Source: a virus. Taken from it: DNA of 26,609 bases. The stretch spans positions 1-26,609 of the IMG/VR virus record IMGVR_UViG_3300042503_002074; one strand, given 5' to 3'. Shown here piece after piece: positions 1 through 8,004 of the stretch. Below the pieces are notes generated by a model. It was not told the origin of the DNA, ran no database searches, and was given only the letters and a program-made list of their open reading frames with translations. The stretch's first letter is position 1. Each line of letters opens with the position of its first letter. Made by a program: the position numbers and the translations under genes.

Positions 1-413
1 GAGCAGAGGGTGGAGGTGCCGCTCTGGAGGAGGATCGATTTGCCCGAACCTGTCTGGCCAGACACCAGCAGAACCTTGTCGGTGTCGAAGGCGAAGTAGA
101 AGTCGGCATTGGTGGGGGAGGTGCCACCGGAGGCGACGAAGTAAACCCGCCCGTAGTAGTCGGACGGGGCGTTGCCGGGTCCACCGGCCTTCTTGCCGGG
201 AACCAGCAGGATGTGTCCGCCCGATCCCGTGACCGTCCTTTCGGGGCCGATGATGGGCAGGGAATTGCCGCCCGTGTCCACCGACTGGTCGAGGCCGTTG
301 CGGATCAACTGGTAGAGTCTGGAGCGGGTCGCTGGTCCGCTGGTGATCGTCGAGACCACCCAGTCGTTGTTGACTGGTGTGCGGTCGCCCAGCTGGTCGA
401 TTCTTTTAGCCAT
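1..413 (-). CDS. Virion appendage/tail-fibre-type protein, C-terminus outside window
   Basis: The reading frame opens with ATG at 413 and stays open to base 1, giving 137 residues without a stop; the C-terminus lies outside the window. It begins MAKRIDQLGDRT and is rich in Gly, Ser, Thr and Val, like phage adhesin or fibre proteins. Its ATG shares one base with the TAA of the upstream gene (TAATG), so the two are translationally coupled. Position at the end of a run of fibre-type genes supports an appendage role; no domain is recognised. A string GQTGSGKS near residues 117-124 matches a P-loop by letters but sits in a low-complexity beta-type context and is probably chance. Confidence 0.7.
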   Translation of the reverse strand, partial: MAKRIDQLGDRTPVNNDWVVSTITSGPATRSRLYQLIRNGLDQSVDTGGNSLPIIGPERTVTGSGGHILLVPGKKAGGPGNAPSDYYGRVYFVASGGTSPTNADFYFAFDTDKVLLVSGQTGSGKSILLQSGTSTLC

Positions 414-1060
414 TAGGCCGTGACCTCCGTGATTTTGGCGGTAGCGACCCACCGGATGGTCTTGGCAGCCTGGCCCGTGACGGTGACAGCCAGTCGTCCG
501 TTCGTGGAGTCGGCGGTCACATTGCAATCCCAGGCATCGGTCGTCTTCGCCACCGTGGTCTTGCCGACGGTCCCGACAATGGCGGTCGTGCCTGCGGTGG
601 CATCGCGGGAAACACAGCCCGAAAAATGCCACGCCCCATGCTCGCCGGTCGTGTCCGTCCTGCGGGCCACCACCTGGATGTCGAAATGGAAGGTGGCGTT
701 GTTGGGGAGGACGAAGGTGTTGGAGTTGGAGGCGGTCGTGCCATCCAGCGACAACTCGGCGGGTGTGGCCGTCGTGGTGGAGGAACGCAGGATGCCAACT
801 CGATACTGGGCGTCTCCCGTCGCCGCAAAATTGCCGTTCGCATAGGCATTGCAGGTGACGGAGCGGGCTGTCGCCCCGGTGCCGACGACCAGAAGGCCGT
901 ACTGGTTGAACGGAACGAGTCTGAGGACGGTGCCCGATTCATTCTTCGTGAACAGGACGCCGTCTGCTGTGTTGATCGCCAACTCGCCGGTCGACAGAGA
1001 ACCCGCAGCGGGGGACACCCCCGCCGAGGTGTTTCTCTTCAGCCGGATCAGGTTGGGCAT
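413..1060 (-). CDS. Tail-fibre/structural protein with short N-terminal adaptor and beta-rich C-terminal domain
   Basis: 215 residues. The N-terminus (MPNLIRLKRNTSAG, then GELAINTADGVLF, residues 1-38) is the short adaptor shared with the next gene upstream and seen at the start of many cyanophage and other phage virion proteins. Residues 50-215 form a beta-rich domain with the phrases FDIQVVARRTDTTGEHGAWHF, AWDCNVTADSTNGRLAVTVTG and IRWVATAKITEV, a pattern common at the end of phage fibre proteins. Start ATG at 1060 shares a base with the stop of the 497-residue fibre gene (TAATG). Likely a fibre or fibre-tip component; the exact position in the virion is unknown. Confidence 0.8.
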   Translation of the reverse strand: MPNLIRLKRNTSAGVSPAAGSLSTGELAINTADGVLFTKNESGTVLRLVPFNQYGLLVVGTGATARSVTCNAYANGNFAATGDAQYRVGILRSSTTTATPAELSLDGTTASNSNTFVLPNNATFHFDIQVVARRTDTTGEHGAWHFSGCVSRDATAGTTAIVGTVGKTTVAKTTDAWDCNVTADSTNGRLAVTVTGQAAKTIRWVATAKITEVTA

Positions 1061-2553
1061 TAGAACGAGCCGCCGTCAAGGGTGCTGTTAGGGTCGAGAT
1101 AGTCTGTGCCAGCGACAGCCGCCGAAATGGCGGATGTGCCGTTCCCCTTGAGAATACCCGTCAGGGTGGTGGCTCCCGTACCGCCGTTGGCCACGGCGAC
1201 CGTGCCGGTCACATTGGCTGCGTTGCCGCTGATGTTGCCGGAGATATCCGAGCCGGGGATGGTGGAGACACCCGTGAAGGCCGATGTGCCATTGCCCTTG
1301 AGGTAGCCGGTCAGGGTCGTCGCGCCCGTGCCACCGTAGGACACGGAAATGGTCGTGCCGTTCCAGGTGCCCGTGGCGACGGTGCCCAGCGTGGTGATCG
1401 TGTTCTGGCCAGCGTAGGTGCTGGCGATATCGATGGAGTCGGCGTTGACGGTGATGCGGTTGGCGGTCCCGACGACATCGACGGTGTTGCCGGTCTTCGT
1501 CAAGCCTGCGCCCGCCGTGATCTGGCCGGTGCCGCTGAACTGCACGAAGGTCAGGCTGCTGGTGCCGAGGACATACGACCCGGTCGGCTTCTGCAAGACA
1601 TAGCCGTTGTTGGCGTCCGAGCCTTCCTCGACGAACACGAACGCGCCAGCGGTCAGGTTGCTGGTTGAGTTGGCGTCGGTGGCCCGGGTCATGGCGGCTG
1701 CCGACCCGTTGAAGACATAGATGCCGTTCTGGGCGGGGGCGGTCTGGGTTTTCACCAGCACACGGTCGCCGGACACCATCGTGATGCCGTCGATGGTCGA
1801 ACCGGGCGACGACAGGTTGAGGTTGGTCTGCGTGGCGACCCGGACGGAACCCTTGGGGTCCAGCCCCTGGGCGGTCGAGTCGACATAGTTCTTGGTGGCG
1901 GCGTCCTGGGCGTTGGTGGGGTCGGCCAGGCTGGTGATCTTCTGGCTGTTCAGACTGAGCGCCGAAGAGGGCGCAGACATCTGATCCAGGCGGGAGGTGC
2001 GGACCTGGGTGTCGAAGTCGGAGATCTTGGAGGCCGTCAGCGTGGGGATGTCGGAGGCGGCGAGCGTGGTGGCCGAGGTGATCAGGCCCTTGCTGTTGAC
2101 GGTGACCTTCGTGTAGGTGCCAGCCGTCACGCCGGAGTTGGCCAGCGTCAGGGTGATGGAAGTCGTGCCCGAGCCGGTCGCATCGCCGAAGACATTGATC
2201 GTCTGGTTGTCGGTGATGTAGCCCTGGTTGCGAACCCAGGCGGTCGTGGCGACCTTCGTGCTGTTGTCGTTGGCGGTGACCGTCAGGGCGGTGGTGGTAC
2301 CCTGGAAGTCCAGCGTCCCGGTGAAGTTGATGGCCCGCCCGAGGTTGACCGTCCCGGCCCCGGACAACGCCAGGAAGGCCCCTTCGCCCGCAATGGCGAT
2401 GACGGAACCGGAAGTGCCGCCCGCCCCGCCTGTCCCGTAGCCGTAGTAGAGTGTCTTGTCGACTTCGTTGAAGGCCAACTCGGCGTTGTACAGGGATGAC
2501 GGGGCACCGGTCGCCCCCGAAGTCCTACGCTTGATCCTGATCGTGTTCGCCAT
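1060..2553 (-). CDS. Large tail-fibre/appendage protein
   Basis: 497 residues. Residues 1-37 (MANTIRIKRRTSG ... AELAFNEVDKTLYYG) are the same adaptor type as the downstream gene. The middle carries phrases typical of phage fibres: STKVATTAWVRNQGY near 95, SLNSQKITSLADPTNAQDAA followed by TKNYVD near 205-225, and DGITMVSGDRVLVKTQ followed by NGIYVF near 255-280. The C-terminal third has two copies of a GGTGATTLTG-(Y/I)LKGNGTSA unit. The chain ends STLDGGSF. It is coupled to both neighbours by TAATG junctions. Role in receptor binding is inferred from family resemblance and position. Confidence 0.85.
   Translation of the reverse strand: MANTIRIKRRTSGATGAPSSLYNAELAFNEVDKTLYYGYGTGGAGGTSGSVIAIAGEGAFLALSGAGTVNLGRAINFTGTLDFQGTTTALTVTANDNSTKVATTAWVRNQGYITDNQTINVFGDATGSGTTSITLTLANSGVTAGTYTKVTVNSKGLITSATTLAASDIPTLTASKISDFDTQVRTSRLDQMSAPSSALSLNSQKITSLADPTNAQDAATKNYVDSTAQGLDPKGSVRVATQTNLNLSSPGSTIDGITMVSGDRVLVKTQTAPAQNGIYVFNGSAAAMTRATDANSTSNLTAGAFVFVEEGSDANNGYVLQKPTGSYVLGTSSLTFVQFSGTGQITAGAGLTKTGNTVDVVGTANRITVNADSIDIASTYAGQNTITTLGTVATGTWNGTTISVSYGGTGATTLTGYLKGNGTSAFTGVSTIPGSDISGNISGNAANVTGTVAVANGGTGATTLTGILKGNGTSAISAAVAGTDYLDPNSTLDGGSF
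1131..1340 (-). repeat. Imperfect 60-bp direct repeat inside the fibre gene
   Basis: Two copies, 1131-1190 and 1281-1340, 150 bp apart, encode the GGTGATTLTG-x-LKGNGTSA peptide twice. Differences are mostly at third codon positions, so the protein repeat is kept under selection rather than being a fresh duplication. Confidence 0.75.
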
Positions 2554-2819
2554 TACCAGTTGCCTCCGTCAAGAATGTGTTCGTTCGTCCACTTCTGGTC
2601 GCCAGAGCGGTACATGAGGACGTCATTGCCAGACGGGGCCACCACCTGAACGTCCGTTAAGCCAGAAAGGGTCCTGCCAACCGGGGGGATGAGCGGCAGG
2701 AGATCGGCAGGGGTAAACTTGCCGGAGGAGGCGTCAAAGTAAACGACTTGTCCGGACTGCGGGACGCCAGTAAAGTCGTCCTGGTCCTGGATTCGGGTGA
2801 CGATCCGGTAGGCGTTCAT
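2553..2819 (-). CDS. Small virion-associated protein upstream of the fibre genes
   Basis: 88 residues from ATG at 2819 (MNAYRIVTRI), chosen because GGAGG lies 6 bases upstream; a longer frame reaches back to 2972 but runs through the terminator and into the capsid gene end. The body VPQSGQVVYFDASSGKFTP and LSGLTDVQV resembles short modules in phage fibre proteins. It ends EHILDGGNW, close to the LDGGSF end of the next gene. Stop and next start overlap as TAATG. First gene after the capsid-gene terminator, so it heads the fibre operon. Function unknown; fibre adaptor or chaperone are possible. Confidence 0.75.
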   Translation of the reverse strand: MNAYRIVTRIQDQDDFTGVPQSGQVVYFDASSGKFTPADLLPLIPPVGRTLSGLTDVQVVAPSGNDVLMYRSGDQKWTNEHILDGGNW

Positions 2820-2837
2820 CTGTATCCTCCACCGGAA

Positions 2838-2845
2838 TTTACACC
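2838..2845 (-). promoter_or_regulatory. Candidate late promoter box (GGTGTAAA)
   Basis: On the minus strand GGTGTAAA lies 19 bases before the start at 2819 and just after the capsid terminator. If that terminator works, the fibre operon promoter must lie within these 40 bases. A TTTATAAG string lies immediately upstream. The same CGGTGTA core occurs before three other minus-strand genes. Confidence 0.45.
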
Positions 2846-2878
2846 TTATAAAGCACAAGGGCAGCCTTGCGGCTGCCC
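2846..2878 (-). terminator. Rho-independent-type terminator after the capsid gene
   Basis: Perfect 8-bp stem GGGCAGCC / GGCTGCCC with a GCAA loop (2859-2878), followed on the minus strand by TTGTGCTTTAT. It starts 30 bp after the capsid stop codon. The T tract is interrupted, so termination may be partial. Confidence 0.75.
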
Positions 2879-2907
2879 TCGCGTGAGTTGCTTTGTCGGG
2901 CTTCCTA

Positions 2908-3927
2908 TTACAGGGCGCCCAGCAGAACCCGGCGGTTGTCGAGGATCGAGAAACCGTACTCACCGAAGCCATAGAAGCCAGCGCGACGCTGACGATGGAA
3001 GGTGGGGTCCTCGAACACTTCGATTTCCTGGCGCCACGGCATCACGAAGGAGTCGTCCTTGGTGAGGTCGAGGCCGACGACCAGCTCGAGCTTCTCGTCG
3101 TTGCCGGTGCCGAAGTCCAGGGTGCCGCCGAGGGTGTCGATGAAGTAGGACTGGTAGTCCTGACCCACGCCCAGCTCGTCGATGTCGTGCAGGTTCACGC
3201 CGAAGATCTTGGTGAGACCGTACTCACCGTTGCCTTCGCCGGACAGCATGATCTCGCGACGGGTGAAGTCGTCGACCTGGCTCAGGTCCCAGGAGCGCAT
3301 GTCTTCCAGGGCCTCGGGGCTGAGGTACAGGTCGGACAGCTGACCACGGTTCACCGAGGTGCTGTTACCGCCAGCGTTGCGGCGCATGATGGTCTTCATC
3401 AGGGCCACGAGACGCTTGGTGAACAGGCCGGGGGTCGCGGCGCTGTCGTACACCGTCAGGCTGCGGCTGTTGCCAGCCGACAGGATGGTGCGCCAGCCGT
3501 CGTCGTTCATCTTGCGGACGAAGGAAGCCTCGAGGACCTGCATGCAGCGGCCCACGATGTCCCAACGGGCGTCACGAGCGTACTTCAGGGCGAAGTCGAT
3601 CGAGTCGGCCACTTCGTAGGTCGGAACCATCACGAAGTCACCGCTGACGTGCTTCTCGGGGATGCGACCCTGAGCAGGCACGGTGTAGGCCACGAAGTCC
3701 TTCTCGGTTCCTGGAGCCAGGAAGTCGAGGGGGAACTCAACAGCGGTACCGGGCGCGAAGTAAATCGGCTGGTAGATGCCGCTGACGATGTCACCCTTCA
3801 GGATGCCCTGACGGAGGGGCATGGTGAGGGCCTTGGCCAGTTCAGCCTGGGCTGCGCTGGCAGTCTCGAAACCGTGGTCGCCAGCACGCCGAAGCAGGGC
3901 AACCATCTCATCACTGGGCTTCTTCAT
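2908..3927 (-). CDS. Major capsid protein
   Basis: 339 residues, start ATG at 3927 with AAGGAG 9 bases upstream. Called as major capsid protein from gene order (portal, protease-scaffold, decoration, this gene, terminator), size, and acidic mixed alpha/beta composition typical of HK97-fold capsids. Visible stretches include LYLSPEALEDMRSWDLSQVDD near 202-222, GEYGLTKIFGVNLHDID near 237-253, and an aromatic end, AGFYGFGEYGFSILDNRRV, near 315-333. The region after residue 30 (ALTMPLRQGILKGDIVSGIY) could be the protease-processed N-arm, but no cleavage site can be assigned. It is followed by a terminator, as is usual for a highly expressed capsid gene. Confidence 0.85.
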   Translation of the reverse strand: MKKPSDEMVALLRRAGDHGFETASAAQAELAKALTMPLRQGILKGDIVSGIYQPIYFAPGTAVEFPLDFLAPGTEKDFVAYTVPAQGRIPEKHVSGDFVMVPTYEVADSIDFALKYARDARWDIVGRCMQVLEASFVRKMNDDGWRTILSAGNSRSLTVYDSAATPGLFTKRLVALMKTIMRRNAGGNSTSVNRGQLSDLYLSPEALEDMRSWDLSQVDDFTRREIMLSGEGNGEYGLTKIFGVNLHDIDELGVGQDYQSYFIDTLGGTLDFGTGNDEKLELVVGLDLTKDDSFVMPWRQEIEVFEDPTFHRQRRAGFYGFGEYGFSILDNRRVLLGAL

Positions 3928-3956
3928 CTTACTGATCTCCTTGAGAGGTTACCGGA

Positions 3957-4421
3957 TTAGACAGCGGGAAGGTCGATGTAGACCTTCACGAAGCCTTCGG
4001 CGTCCACCTTGTTGGCGAACTGGCCGACTTTGGGGTTGGTGCTGGCCACGGTGGTCAGCTTGCCGCTTGCGCCGAGGTAGGCGGTCACACCAGCGTCGAT
4101 CGAGGCGGCCTGGCCGGACACGATCATGTCGGTGACGACCCAGCCCTTCTTCAGCAGGGGAGCCTTCTCGCCGATGACTTGCTCATCGCGCTGGAAGTTC
4201 CTCTTCTGACGGGTCTGGTCGATGTTGACAAAGGCTGCGAGGCTGACGCCTGCGGGGACCTTGCCAGAGGGGTTAGCAGCCAGGGTGGCCACACCGGGGG
4301 TATACAGCGCGGTGCCGCTACCAGCGGTGCTGTAGACCAGAACTGCTCCCTTCTCGTGGACATCATTGCACACGAGGGAGATGTCGGTCTCCAGAATGTG
4401 ACGATCAGGTTTAAGTGCCAT
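3957..4421 (-). CDS. Capsid decoration/stabilisation-type protein
   Basis: 154 residues from ATG at 4421 (MALKPDRHILETDIS), chosen because AAGGAG lies 9 bases upstream; an upstream in-frame ATG at 4490 would overlap the protease-scaffold gene. Small, Gly/Ala/Val-rich, with LKKGWVVTDMIVSGQAA and TAYLGASGKLT, which suggests a beta-rich fold. Located between scaffold and major capsid genes, the usual place of head decoration proteins. Decoration is an inference from position and composition; a head-completion role is the alternative. Confidence 0.7.
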   Translation of the reverse strand: MALKPDRHILETDISLVCNDVHEKGAVLVYSTAGSGTALYTPGVATLAANPSGKVPAGVSLAAFVNIDQTRQKRNFQRDEQVIGEKAPLLKKGWVVTDMIVSGQAASIDAGVTAYLGASGKLTTVASTNPKVGQFANKVDAEGFVKVYIDLPAV

Positions 4422-4449
4422 CTCTCTCGTCTCCTTGTGGGTGAGAAAA

Positions 4450-5085
4450 TTACTCGGCGTCAGTCTTACTCTCAGCTTCGTCTGCGCCAAAGAACGCAGC
4501 GATCTGAGCGGCCACCTTGTTCACACTTTGGTTGGCCACGGTCCCCGCGAGGGCCGGTTCCTCACTCGGGATCACGTTTTCAAGAACGGTGGCAACCACG
4601 GGGGCTGCTTCCGGGGGCACAGCGCCCTTTTCCATGGGGATGGTCGCCACAGGGGTCGGCTTGGGAGGAGTCGCCTCGCCAAGGCCCTTGGGGGCGGGGG
4701 TGATTTCGGCTGCGACCTTCTTCAACTCTTCCACCTGAGCCTTCAGGGTCTCGACGGTGGCGGTCAGGTCCTCGGAAGCCTTGGCCTTGCTGGCCGCTTC
4801 CTTGTAGGCGGCGAGCTTGGCCGCGAGATAGTCGTTGGTGGCAGCGACGGCGGCGTCGAACTGCTCGTCGGACAACGCCGACAGCACAGAGGCGATGGCC
4901 GCTGCGTGGGCCTGCTCGGCTTCCAGCTTCTCGACCACCGAGGCGGTCAGGCGGGCCAGGCGTTGCTCGGCTTCGATCTTCGCCAGCTTCTCGGCGGCGG
5001 CAGCCAGTTCGGCTTCCAGTTTCTCGTTCTTGGCTTTGGCCTCAGCGGCTTCCGCCTCGATCTTTTGGACTTCTTCAGCATTCAT
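4450..5085 (-). CDS. Putative internally initiated scaffold protein
   Basis: In-frame start inside the protease-scaffold gene: ATG at 5085 (residue 261, MNAEEVQKIEAE) preceded by GAGAGGAG with 9 bases between AGGAG and ATG, a stronger ribosome site than that of the full-length gene. The product would be 211 residues, coiled coil plus tail, without the protease domain. Nested scaffold genes of this kind are established in phage lambda (C/Nu3). The sequence shows the start site; production of the short protein is inferred. Confidence 0.55.
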   Translation of the reverse strand: MNAEEVQKIEAEAAEAKAKNEKLEAELAAAAEKLAKIEAEQRLARLTASVVEKLEAEQAHAAAIASVLSALSDEQFDAAVAATNDYLAAKLAAYKEAASKAKASEDLTATVETLKAQVEELKKVAAEITPAPKGLGEATPPKPTPVATIPMEKGAVPPEAAPVVATVLENVIPSEEPALAGTVANQSVNKVAAQIAAFFGADEAESKTDAE

Positions 5086-5865
5086 GGTGTGAGTCTCCTC
5101 TCTGGGAAGTTCATACCCCGAAGCCTTACTGGCCCCGAGGATTACGCTTTCCGGGTTGGCGGGCTTACTAACCAGTCCCTTCCCGGAGAACACGATCCGC
5201 CGCAGGACGCGGCCAAGCTTTGATCCCTCAAACTCCCCCTTGCCTCCGTAGGCCCGAAGGTGCTTGGTCAGGAAAGCCGTCTTCTCGTTACGTTCGATGA
5301 TACGCATGCCCTTGGCGGTCTTGACCGCGTAGTCGAAACCGTAGAACAGGGCTTCCATCGAAACAAACCACTTGCCCTCATCGATTTCGGCGATCAGTTT
5401 GTCCATGCGGCCCTGGAGTTCTTTCGACTCCCAGAACTTGTACAGGACGGCGTTGGTGGCAATGTGGTAGTGGTCGGGCAGCTGCTCGACGGGCGTCTCG
5501 TCGGGGATCGGCTGCATGGAGTCGTCGACAGCGACAGCCTTCGTGATATGGCCGATGATGTCGTGCTGCTCGTGCATGTAGTTGAACGGCTTGTCTTCGG
5601 GGCTGGACTTGGCGAGCCACATGTCCTGCGGGGTGAAGATGTCGTCGTTGAGGTTCCAACCGGCGGTCACCATGATGGTGCGCAGGTAGTGGAGGTCGAC
5701 CTGGTCGCGGTTCTCGGCTTTGGCGAGAAGATGCGCCTGGGTGGTGCCATTCAGCTCAAACGCCGCACAGGTGTGCGCATCGGCGAGCCAAGCGACGGAA
5801 GCATTGGCCCGGATCTGCTCCTCAAGGCCATCTTCAAGTTCAGCTTTATAAACGGCGATGTTCAT
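4450..5865 (-). CDS. Prohead protease fused to scaffold-like coiled coil
   Basis: 471 residues. The N-terminal half (about 1-240) looks like a prohead maturation protease: YMHEQHDIIGHITKA (residues 96-110) could supply a catalytic His and KWFVSMEALFYGFD (about 167-180) a nucleophilic Ser, the order seen in herpes/T4-type and HK97-type prohead proteases. The residue assignment is my inference. From about 261 to 400 the chain is a long Ala/Glu/Lys coiled coil (EAEAAEAKAKNEKLEAEL and similar), as in scaffolding proteins, then a Pro-rich linker and short tail. ATG at 5865 has GGGAGG 11 bases upstream, inside a hairpin. An internal ATG at 5085 with its own strong ribosome site could produce scaffold alone. 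Confidence 0.85.
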   Translation of the reverse strand: MNIAVYKAELEDGLEEQIRANASVAWLADAHTCAAFELNGTTQAHLLAKAENRDQVDLHYLRTIMVTAGWNLNDDIFTPQDMWLAKSSPEDKPFNYMHEQHDIIGHITKAVAVDDSMQPIPDETPVEQLPDHYHIATNAVLYKFWESKELQGRMDKLIAEIDEGKWFVSMEALFYGFDYAVKTAKGMRIIERNEKTAFLTKHLRAYGGKGEFEGSKLGRVLRRIVFSGKGLVSKPANPESVILGASKASGYELPREETHTMNAEEVQKIEAEAAEAKAKNEKLEAELAAAAEKLAKIEAEQRLARLTASVVEKLEAEQAHAAAIASVLSALSDEQFDAAVAATNDYLAAKLAAYKEAASKAKASEDLTATVETLKAQVEELKKVAAEITPAPKGLGEATPPKPTPVATIPMEKGAVPPEAAPVVATVLENVIPSEEPALAGTVANQSVNKVAAQIAAFFGADEAESKTDAE

Positions 5866-5876
5866 GGTGAAATAAG

Positions 5877-5903
5877 CCTCCCTCGGTTTTTACACCGGGG
5901 AGG
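5877..5903 (-). promoter_or_regulatory. Hairpin overlapping the protease gene ribosome site, with GGTGTAAA box in its loop side
   Basis: Inverted repeat CCTCCC-CGGT / ACCG-GGGAGG with one bulged base, separated by about 6 bases. On the minus-strand transcript the 3' arm is the GGGAGG Shine-Dalgarno of the protease gene, so folding would hide it. The 5' arm runs into CGGTGTAAA (5889-5897), the candidate late-promoter box. If transcription starts at that box the hairpin would be split and the site free. Confidence 0.5.
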
Positions 5904-5920
5904 GCGGGGCATTGGACAAA

Positions 5921-7990
5921 TCAAAGAACTGAATAGACGGCGTAAACAGAAGCTTCTATCCGTCGACGCTCCTCAGCCGAAGGCGTGGTTCCCTTGGCCG
6001 CAATGAACTTGGCGAGGGTCTCTTTGTGGAGCGCCTGGATCGGTGCTGGCACCACCATCGGCTTGGAAAGGACTTCCTTCAACTTCTCCTTGGTGATCTC
6101 ATCGCCGACGGAGAACTGGCAGAGGGCGGCGAAGCGGAACTCTTCGAGGGCGGCGATCTCCTCGGAGGAAGCCTCCCGCAGGTTCTTCTTGCCGATCGAC
6201 TTCAGGTAGGCGGGCTGGGTCAGTTCGGAGACCTGCTTGTGCGCCGAGTCTGCCCAGACAAAAGCTGCGGCGTACTCCGCCTGTGCGGGCTTCTCCGGCT
6301 TGACTTCCCGGCGCTGGCGGGGCTGGGTGTCGTTCGATCCCGGGGGGCGACCCTGTCCTGGCTGGCCCTTTGGCTCGTCGCCGCCAAATGGCTGACCCTT
6401 CGGTGCGGGTGGTGCTCCGGTCGCCTCGATGCCAAAGTCCTCGGGGGTCATCTGGCCGTTCTGGGCGAAGATCTTCTTGACCGCCTCCTTGGTGTCCGTC
6501 GTGAACGGGCCGACCTTGGGGGTGAGATTGCCGTTGTCGCGCATGCGGGCCTCACGGCGGGTGCGGACGCGCTCGATCTCGGGGATCAGGCCGAAGCGTT
6601 CCTGGAGTGCCTCGTCGGAGATCAGCCCGCGGTCTGCCAGATCGATCAACAGGCGCTGCTGCGCAGCCTCGTCGGTCAGGGTCTGCTGGTCGAAGACGAC
6701 CTGGGCGGGGAGCCGGAAGCCCATCGCCTGCTGCACGAGGCGAATCTCGTTCGACCAGAATTTGATCAGGATGTCCCGACCGTATTGCAGCCGCTCGACC
6801 AGCGTTTGCAGGCTGATGAAGTTGTTGCCGAAGCCGCCGGGGGAAGGCAGACCAGTCAGCCCGGGCGGGATGCCCAGACCGGCGTAGATGTTGTTCAGGA
6901 TCGGGCGGTATTTTTCCTCACCCAGGAACTTGGAGATGTCCGTCGAGGTCTCCTGGAGTTCCAGCTCGGGACCCCAGATCAGGTCGATCGAACCGCCGCC
7001 GACATTGTTCATCAGCATGTCGGCCAGACGGGCGATGGCCGCTTCGGTGGGCAGGATGCGGTGTTCCAGGCTGCCCAGCTTCCAGAGCCGGATGTAGCTG
7101 ACGGCACCGTCCAGAGCGGCAAGATCAGCCAGCTTCATCTTGCGCAGCATGATCAGGTCTTCAAGGATGGCGTAGGTCATGGGGCGTGCCCAGACCTGCC
7201 AGTCATCACGCTTGTAGTAGATGGCGACGGTTTTTTCCGGGGGGAGGGGGATCATCTTCCCGCCCTGCCTGGCCAGGTTCAGCACCTCGCGGGGCAGCTT
7301 CGTCATCATCTGCTTTTCGATGGTGGCTTCGGGCTTCTTGATCTTCTTGCTGACAATTTCGGAAACGCGCACGCCGTACCGGAAATACTTCGTGCCCAAG
7401 AACGGAGCCAGTTCCTGCCCGAACACGTCGACGGAAAGTGGGTTGAAGATCGTGTATTCCCACGGGATTTCCATGGGGTCGGGTGCTTTGGCGATGTCGG
7501 GCCGGACATCCGCAGCCTTGCCACGCTGGAGGGCGGCGGCATCCTCGTCAGCGAGGCGGGCGGTCGAACGCTTGACCACGACATTCCCGGCGCGGTAGAG
7601 CATGTTCAACAGCCGTTCGGTGCGCTCCTTGCCGTTGACTTTCGAGAACCATTCCTTGAAGAACTTCTCAATGCGGGGGTTTGGGTGGACTAGGTCGATG
7701 CCCTGGCAGGCAAATTCGGCCATCATGTCGATGATGTTGCGCACAATGCCGATGCGGTCGTAGGCCTGCATGCAGGCGCCGATGATGTCGACATCCTTGG
7801 TGGGAATCTGTTCGCCGGGGCGGAAGAAGTCGTAATCGCGCCGATCAAAGCCTTCCCGCACCGACACATTGGGCTGGCTGATATTGCGGAACGTGTTGCC
7901 AGCAGTGGTCTTATGCTGGATCACCTCGCCGTCACGGTAGGCCTGATCGGCCTGGTCAGCGGTGACGAAAAGGGGCTTCTTGTCGCTCAT
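5921..7990 (-). CDS. Portal protein
   Basis: 689 residues, start ATG at 7990 with only a weak ribosome site (AGGGAA about 12 bases upstream). Placed directly after the large terminase (14-bp gap) and before the prohead protease, the conserved portal position. Phrases such as IPWEYTIFNPLSVDVFG (about 173-189), LGIPPGLTGLPSPGGFGNN (about 364-382) and LQTLVERLQYGRDIL (about 386-400) fit the clip/stem region of large phage portals, and the Pro/Gly/Lys-rich stretch near 530-570 separates the core from a C-terminal extension ending in a helical KETLAKFIAAKGTTPSAEE segment. It forms the dodecameric DNA entry ring; oligomeric state is family knowledge. Confidence 0.88.
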   Translation of the reverse strand: MSDKKPLFVTADQADQAYRDGEVIQHKTTAGNTFRNISQPNVSVREGFDRRDYDFFRPGEQIPTKDVDIIGACMQAYDRIGIVRNIIDMMAEFACQGIDLVHPNPRIEKFFKEWFSKVNGKERTERLLNMLYRAGNVVVKRSTARLADEDAAALQRGKAADVRPDIAKAPDPMEIPWEYTIFNPLSVDVFGQELAPFLGTKYFRYGVRVSEIVSKKIKKPEATIEKQMMTKLPREVLNLARQGGKMIPLPPEKTVAIYYKRDDWQVWARPMTYAILEDLIMLRKMKLADLAALDGAVSYIRLWKLGSLEHRILPTEAAIARLADMLMNNVGGGSIDLIWGPELELQETSTDISKFLGEEKYRPILNNIYAGLGIPPGLTGLPSPGGFGNNFISLQTLVERLQYGRDILIKFWSNEIRLVQQAMGFRLPAQVVFDQQTLTDEAAQQRLLIDLADRGLISDEALQERFGLIPEIERVRTRREARMRDNGNLTPKVGPFTTDTKEAVKKIFAQNGQMTPEDFGIEATGAPPAPKGQPFGGDEPKGQPGQGRPPGSNDTQPRQRREVKPEKPAQAEYAAAFVWADSAHKQVSELTQPAYLKSIGKKNLREASSEEIAALEEFRFAALCQFSVGDEITKEKLKEVLSKPMVVPAPIQALHKETLAKFIAAKGTTPSAEERRRIEASVYAVYSVL

Positions 7991-8004
7991 TTGGATTGTA
8001 TTCC

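Noticed and set aside
28-80. P-loop ATPase motif GQTGSGKS in the partial left-end protein
   Set aside because: The context is low-complexity Gly/Ser/Thr fibre-type sequence with no Walker B or ATPase fold; a chance match is more likely.
2893-7693. Long plus-strand frames opposite the capsid, protease and portal genes
   Set aside because: Antisense shadows caused by high GC; no ribosome sites and the minus-strand frames carry clear families.
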